Below, piece after piece: positions 54,005-56,172 of a DNA stretch of 56,172 bases. Made by a program: the position numbers and the translations under genes. Within the stretch, counting starts at the first letter, position 1; each line of letters begins with the position of its first letter. The stretch is taken from NCBI GenBank assembly GCA_016220095.1, contig JACRIJ010000062.1, positions 1 through 56,172 of the forward strand, read 5' to 3'. The notes below the pieces were generated by a model. It did not search any database. It was not told the DNA's origin and saw nothing but the letters and a program-made list of their open reading frames with translations. The stretch is from Planctomycetota bacterium (GTDB lineage: Bacteria; Planctomycetota; MHYJ01; JACQXL01; JACRIJ01).

Positions 54005-55553
54005 ATTTTTTTTCTCCTTTTTCACACTGGAATTCATTGAACAAATCCTTCAGCATTGCGGTTTTTTCCATATCCGCGCCAATTTTCTTGTAATATTCAT
54101 CAAAGACAAAAGACGGTATATCTTCAACGGCATTGCCATTCAGAAGGTCAATCCTGTCTTCAAGCATGACCATGAATTCAACATACAAGGACAGCAGAGT
54201 GCCTTCAAAAGTCAGCTTGCGCCCGGCCTTGTGCATCTCAAAGAACGAGTCCTTTATTTCAGGGAAATAATGGAGCAGGCTGACGTAAAAACCAATTTTC
54301 TTAGCCTGATAATAATCTCCCGCGGAAAACGTCCTGTGGTAAAGCAGTTTATGCGGAGCCTCGGTCTGGCACGATATCCCGTATTTCTCCTGGTCCTTAT
54401 AAAATTCCGTGCCGGGAAGGCAGAGGAACTCGTGTATATACAGTGAATGCGGCCTCATTGCGATTGCGAAATTCAGGGAATCCTTAAAGGTCTCCAGCGT
54501 ATCGCCCGGAAGGCCTACTATGAGGCTGAACCATATCTTGGAATCCGGTTTTGCCTTACGGAGCTTTTGCACGTTCTGCCTGTATAGATGAGGATTGAAT
54601 TTCCGGTTTATGCTTTCCAGAACCGCCTCTGAAGAGCTTTGAAGGCCGAACGCGAATTCGTCTTCGTCAAACTGCGCGACGAGTTCTACTATTTCATCGT
54701 CAACAAGCTCGGGATTCATTTCAAATATCACAGGCAGTTTTCTGGTGTTATTTTCCAGAAGGAACCTGAGGATTTCCTTACCGCGTTTTTTGTTTACGAA
54801 CAAATCCGAATCCGTTATAAAAACCCTGCCGGTTTTCGGATGAGCAAGGAGCGGTTTCAGGCCTTCAAAAACCTCGCTTAGAGGCTTGAACCTGACATTG
54901 CCGCCGCCTACGGCCCACGAACAATAACGGCACTTGAAAGGGCACCCGCGCATGGTTTCAAATGTCACTGTAACAGGCCGCGGGGCGCCGTCAAGATATG
55001 CGAGGTATTCTTCATCCATGGATTGCGATTTCCGTCCGTTTAACGAAAAAGGAGCCGTCCCCGGCGGATTCACGACAACACCGTTCTTTTCATCCCTGTA
55101 CGCGATTCCCGCAAGGCCGGCAGGCGTTTCACCTGTGCAGAATTTTTTAAGCAACTCTGTAAAAACAACCTCGCCTTCGCCGAGCACGACGACATCAACG
55201 AAACTGTATTTATCAAGAATAAACCCGGCCAGGCCGGAAGCCTCGGGCCCGCCGAAGACAATCGCAGTCCCGGGAAGGGCTGTCTTCAGCTTTTCAGCCA
55301 GCGCGAGGGATTCATGGATATTCCATACATAAGTGGAAAAACCGTACAAATCTGCCTTTTCCTCAAGCAATTTACCAAAGGCATATTCGGGGTTGACAGA
55401 GTATTGAAACTGTTTGATGGAAAAAACAGTCTTATCCGCGGCAAAAGCATCCTGTTGCGCGCATAGTTTCAGGCCCACGAGTGCCGGCGAAAGGTCGCGG
55501 TCCGGAAAGGCGAGCGACGTCAGTGTGACTTTGAATTTTCCGTTATTTTTCAT
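53997..55553 (-). CDS. B12-binding-domain radical SAM protein
   Basis: 518 residues. The N-terminal B12-binding domain (about 10-140) has YGFSTYVWNIHESLALAEKL, VFGGPEASGL and VVLGEGE. The radical SAM core (about 190-400) has CPFKCRYC at about residue 204, the CxxxCxxC ligands for the 4Fe-4S cluster. The C-terminal region resembles DUF4080. Such enzymes often methylate or rearrange unactivated carbon in natural products and cofactors. AAAGGAG precedes the ATG by 7 nt. Two attenuator-like units lie upstream and the ATP-grasp gene overlaps its end. What it modifies is not clear from the sequence. Confidence 0.9.
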   Translation of the reverse strand: MKNNGKFKVTLTSLAFPDRDLSPALVGLKLCAQQDAFAADKTVFSIKQFQYSVNPEYAFGKLLEEKADLYGFSTYVWNIHESLALAEKLKTALPGTAIVFGGPEASGLAGFILDKYSFVDVVVLGEGEVVFTELLKKFCTGETPAGLAGIAYRDEKNGVVVNPPGTAPFSLNGRKSQSMDEEYLAYLDGAPRPVTVTFETMRGCPFKCRYCSWAVGGGNVRFKPLSEVFEGLKPLLAHPKTGRVFITDSDLFVNKKRGKEILRFLLENNTRKLPVIFEMNPELVDDEIVELVAQFDEDEFAFGLQSSSEAVLESINRKFNPHLYRQNVQKLRKAKPDSKIWFSLIVGLPGDTLETFKDSLNFAIAMRPHSLYIHEFLCLPGTEFYKDQEKYGISCQTEAPHKLLYHRTFSAGDYYQAKKIGFYVSLLHYFPEIKDSFFEMHKAGRKLTFEGTLLSLYVEFMVMLEDRIDLLNGNAVEDIPSFVFDEYYKKIGADMEKTAMLKDLFNEFQCEKGEKKYA

Positions 55554-55572
55554 ATAAAAACTCCTTTAAAAC

Positions 55573-55597
55573 AAAAAAGCCCGCTTTTTGAGCGGGC
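55573..55597 (-). terminator. terminator hairpin (3:4) of attenuator unit 2
   Basis: GCCCGCT and AGCGGGC on the minus strand form a 7-bp stem with a 5-nt loop, followed by TTTTTT. It lies about 20 nt before the radical SAM ATG and shares GCCC with the competing 2:3 stem. Confidence 0.88.
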
Positions 55598-55664
55598 AGT
55601 AGTGATTTCATTCCGTGTGTGCAAACGTATCATCCACCACTGCCCTTATTGCGTATAATAAGGG
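55594..55664 (-). promoter_or_regulatory. attenuator unit 2: competing RNA stems
   Basis: In the minus-strand RNA, segment 1 CCCTTATT pairs with AATAAGGG to give the 1:2 hairpin (55643-55664). Segment 2 GGGCAGTGGTG pairs with CACTACTGCCC to give an 11-bp 2:3 stem with one G-U (55594-55645). GGG is shared by 1:2 and 2:3; GCCC is shared by 2:3 and the terminator. This is the mutually exclusive set expected of a ribosome-controlled attenuator. Confidence 0.75.
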
Positions 55665-55740
55665 TAATAATGCCGGTAATAATGATGGCATCCTTTGGAT
55701 GATTGCTATGCTGTTGTAATCCGTGTATTCCTGTATTCAT
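55630..55740 (-). CDS. putative leader peptide 2, Ile-rich (36 codons)
   Basis: A 36-codon ORF starting MNTGIHGLQQHSNH and ending RNKGSGG before TGA. Residues 19-29 hold seven Ile of eleven, with Thr between, much like the E. coli thr leader peptide pattern. GGAT lies 6 nt before the ATG (weak). The Ile codons run into segment 1 of the 1:2 hairpin, and the stop lies just past segment 2, so a ribosome reaching the stop would cover segment 2. That placement is what an attenuator needs. It could alternatively be a peptide precursor. Too short for homology to decide. Confidence 0.6.
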   Translation of the reverse strand: MNTGIHGLQQHSNHPKDAIIITGIITLIIRNKGSGG

Positions 55741-55808
55741 TTTATTATCCGATTTAAGATTGGCAGAGAGATGTTGCAATGCGTTTCTGCAATATTCCCG
55801 TTTAAAAC

Positions 55809-55833
55809 AAAAAAGGCCCGCCTTAGGCGAGCC
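55809..55833 (-). terminator. terminator hairpin (3:4) of attenuator unit 1
   Basis: GGCTCGCC, loop TAA, GGCGGGCC on the minus strand: 8 bp with one G-U pair, followed by TTTTTT. The sequence after it, TTTTTTGTTTTAAA, is identical to that after unit 2, so the two units share an origin. Confidence 0.9.
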
Positions 55834-55919
55834 GCAGTATATAATCTGATTATTTCAGGCGTTTTATATACCACAGCCTCCCTGGGGCGTAATATCCCCG
55901 ATAATTGTAATGGCTATAA
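55830..55919 (-). promoter_or_regulatory. attenuator unit 1: competing RNA stems
   Basis: Segment 1 TTATAGCC (55919-55912) pairs with GGCTGTGG for the 1:2 stem. Segment 2 GGCTGTGGTATATAA (55878-55864) pairs with TTATATACTGCGGCT (55844-55830) over 15 bp, four of them G-U. The last four nt of that stem (GGCT) are the first four of the terminator arm, so 2:3 and 3:4 cannot both form. Confidence 0.78.
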
Positions 55920-55950
55920 TCAGATTGTAAATCATATTATTGTTGTTCAT
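55864..55950 (-). CDS. putative leader peptide 1, Ile-rich (28 codons)
   Basis: A 28-codon ORF that starts MNNNNMIYN and ends PQGGCGI, then TAA. Eight of 28 residues are Ile, six of them within residues 11-20. It begins about 20 nt after the expected transcription start of a strong promoter, with AGGA 4 nt before the ATG. The stop codon lies inside segment 2 of attenuator unit 1, so a finishing ribosome would favour the terminator and one stalled on Ile codons would favour the antiterminator. A substrate-peptide role is the alternative. Confidence 0.65.
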   Translation of the reverse strand: MNNNNMIYNLIIAITIIGDITPQGGCGI

Positions 55951-55977
55951 AAAATCCTGTAAAAAGTTAATTGGAGC

Positions 55978-56005
55978 ATTATATAAACTTTTTCCCAAAA
56001 GTCAA
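55978..56005 (-). promoter_or_regulatory. promoter of the attenuator/radical SAM operon
   Basis: On the minus strand TTGACT (56005-56000), a 16-nt spacer and TATAAT (55983-55978). The predicted start is near 55971, 20 nt before leader peptide 1. Upstream (56006-56172) I see only a small CGGCT/AGCCG hairpin near 56030. Confidence 0.82.
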
Positions 56006-56172
56006 GAAAAATATTAACGAATTAGTATCGGCTCAGAAGCCGTGAAAAAATCCAAATTATAACAATTCATCTTTTAAAAAGGTCGTTATTTGAAAAACAA
56101 CGCCAAATTAGAAAATTTTATCCGCTTTTAGTCAGCGGGTAACTAAAACGACGGCTTTTAACACATTCAGAC

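Noticed and set aside
55560..55740. T-box riboswitch before the radical SAM gene
   Set aside because: GGGCAGTGGTGG resembles part of a T-box, but the conserved AGGGTGG-ACCGCG core is missing and a leader peptide plus a 1-2-3-4 stem set fits better.
55723..55962. 79-codon plus-strand ORF over the leader region
   Set aside because: It is antisense to leader peptide 1 and its hairpins; no start signal is present.

Overview
The window looks like chromosome from a member of the PVC group, most likely a planctomycete or a close candidate lineage. This is an inference from gene families rather than from a marker gene. It rests on paired FTLVELL pseudopilins with an NHG...VLF tail, a secreted HEAT-repeat plus VWA protein, a BatA-type VWA membrane protein, a DUF4175-like membrane protein, a TPR-DUF1080 protein, a terpenoid-cyclase-toroid protein, and many large secreted proteins. 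Promoters are unusually readable: at least ten sites match TTGACA-N16/18-TATAAT closely. Both Shine-Dalgarno (AAGGAG) starts and apparently leaderless starts occur.

Layout. 1-6.8 kb (minus): operon of a secreted M1 metallopeptidase, a DUF4175-like protein and a secreted coiled-coil protein that runs off the window. 7.1-9.5 kb (minus): TPR-DUF1080 protein and a GNAT-like protein. 9.6-16.9 kb (plus): SEC-C protein, a one-polypeptide HTH/GHKL-ATPase/STAS-like switch flanked by operator-like repeats, nadC overlapped by a stand-alone LigD phosphoesterase domain, an NlpD-like lipoprotein, a leaderless FmdB zinc ribbon, a HIT hydrolase and an alpha/alpha-toroid protein. 17-25.6 kb (minus): ymdB, rny, a possible small RNA, lemA between two paralogous membrane proteins, an ABC exporter and an SH3-repeat protein. 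Then tRNA-Glu(TTC). 26.6-38.4 kb (plus): an envelope block of large secreted proteins, HEAT-VWA, BatA-VWA, an FtsQ-like protein, a coupled membrane pair, and radC. 38.6-45.8 kb (minus): two pseudopilins and a 1522-residue kelch protein with a HEAT-like secreted partner. 45.9-48.6 kb (plus): metallophosphoesterase and an ArnT/PMT-type glycosyltransferase. 48.8-55.95 kb (minus): aroC, a membrane-bound heterodisulfide-reductase-like Fe-S oxidoreductase, and a small operon for a B12-binding radical SAM enzyme and an ATP-grasp enzyme.

The most striking system is at the right edge. A strong promoter drives two successive tiny ORFs (28 and 36 codons) packed with isoleucine codons. Each is followed by mutually exclusive hairpins (1:2, 2:3, 3:4) ending in a U-tract terminator. 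They look like two tandem ribosome-mediated transcription attenuators in front of the radical SAM/ATP-grasp pair, whose product is unknown. I see no isoleucine biosynthesis gene nearby.

Intergenic DNA is also distinctive. It carries dispersed palindromic elements, including a roughly 140-170 bp inverted-repeat element present twice in opposite orientation and a composite hairpin repeat present three times. It also carries degenerate word-like short-period repeats confined to gaps between genes.
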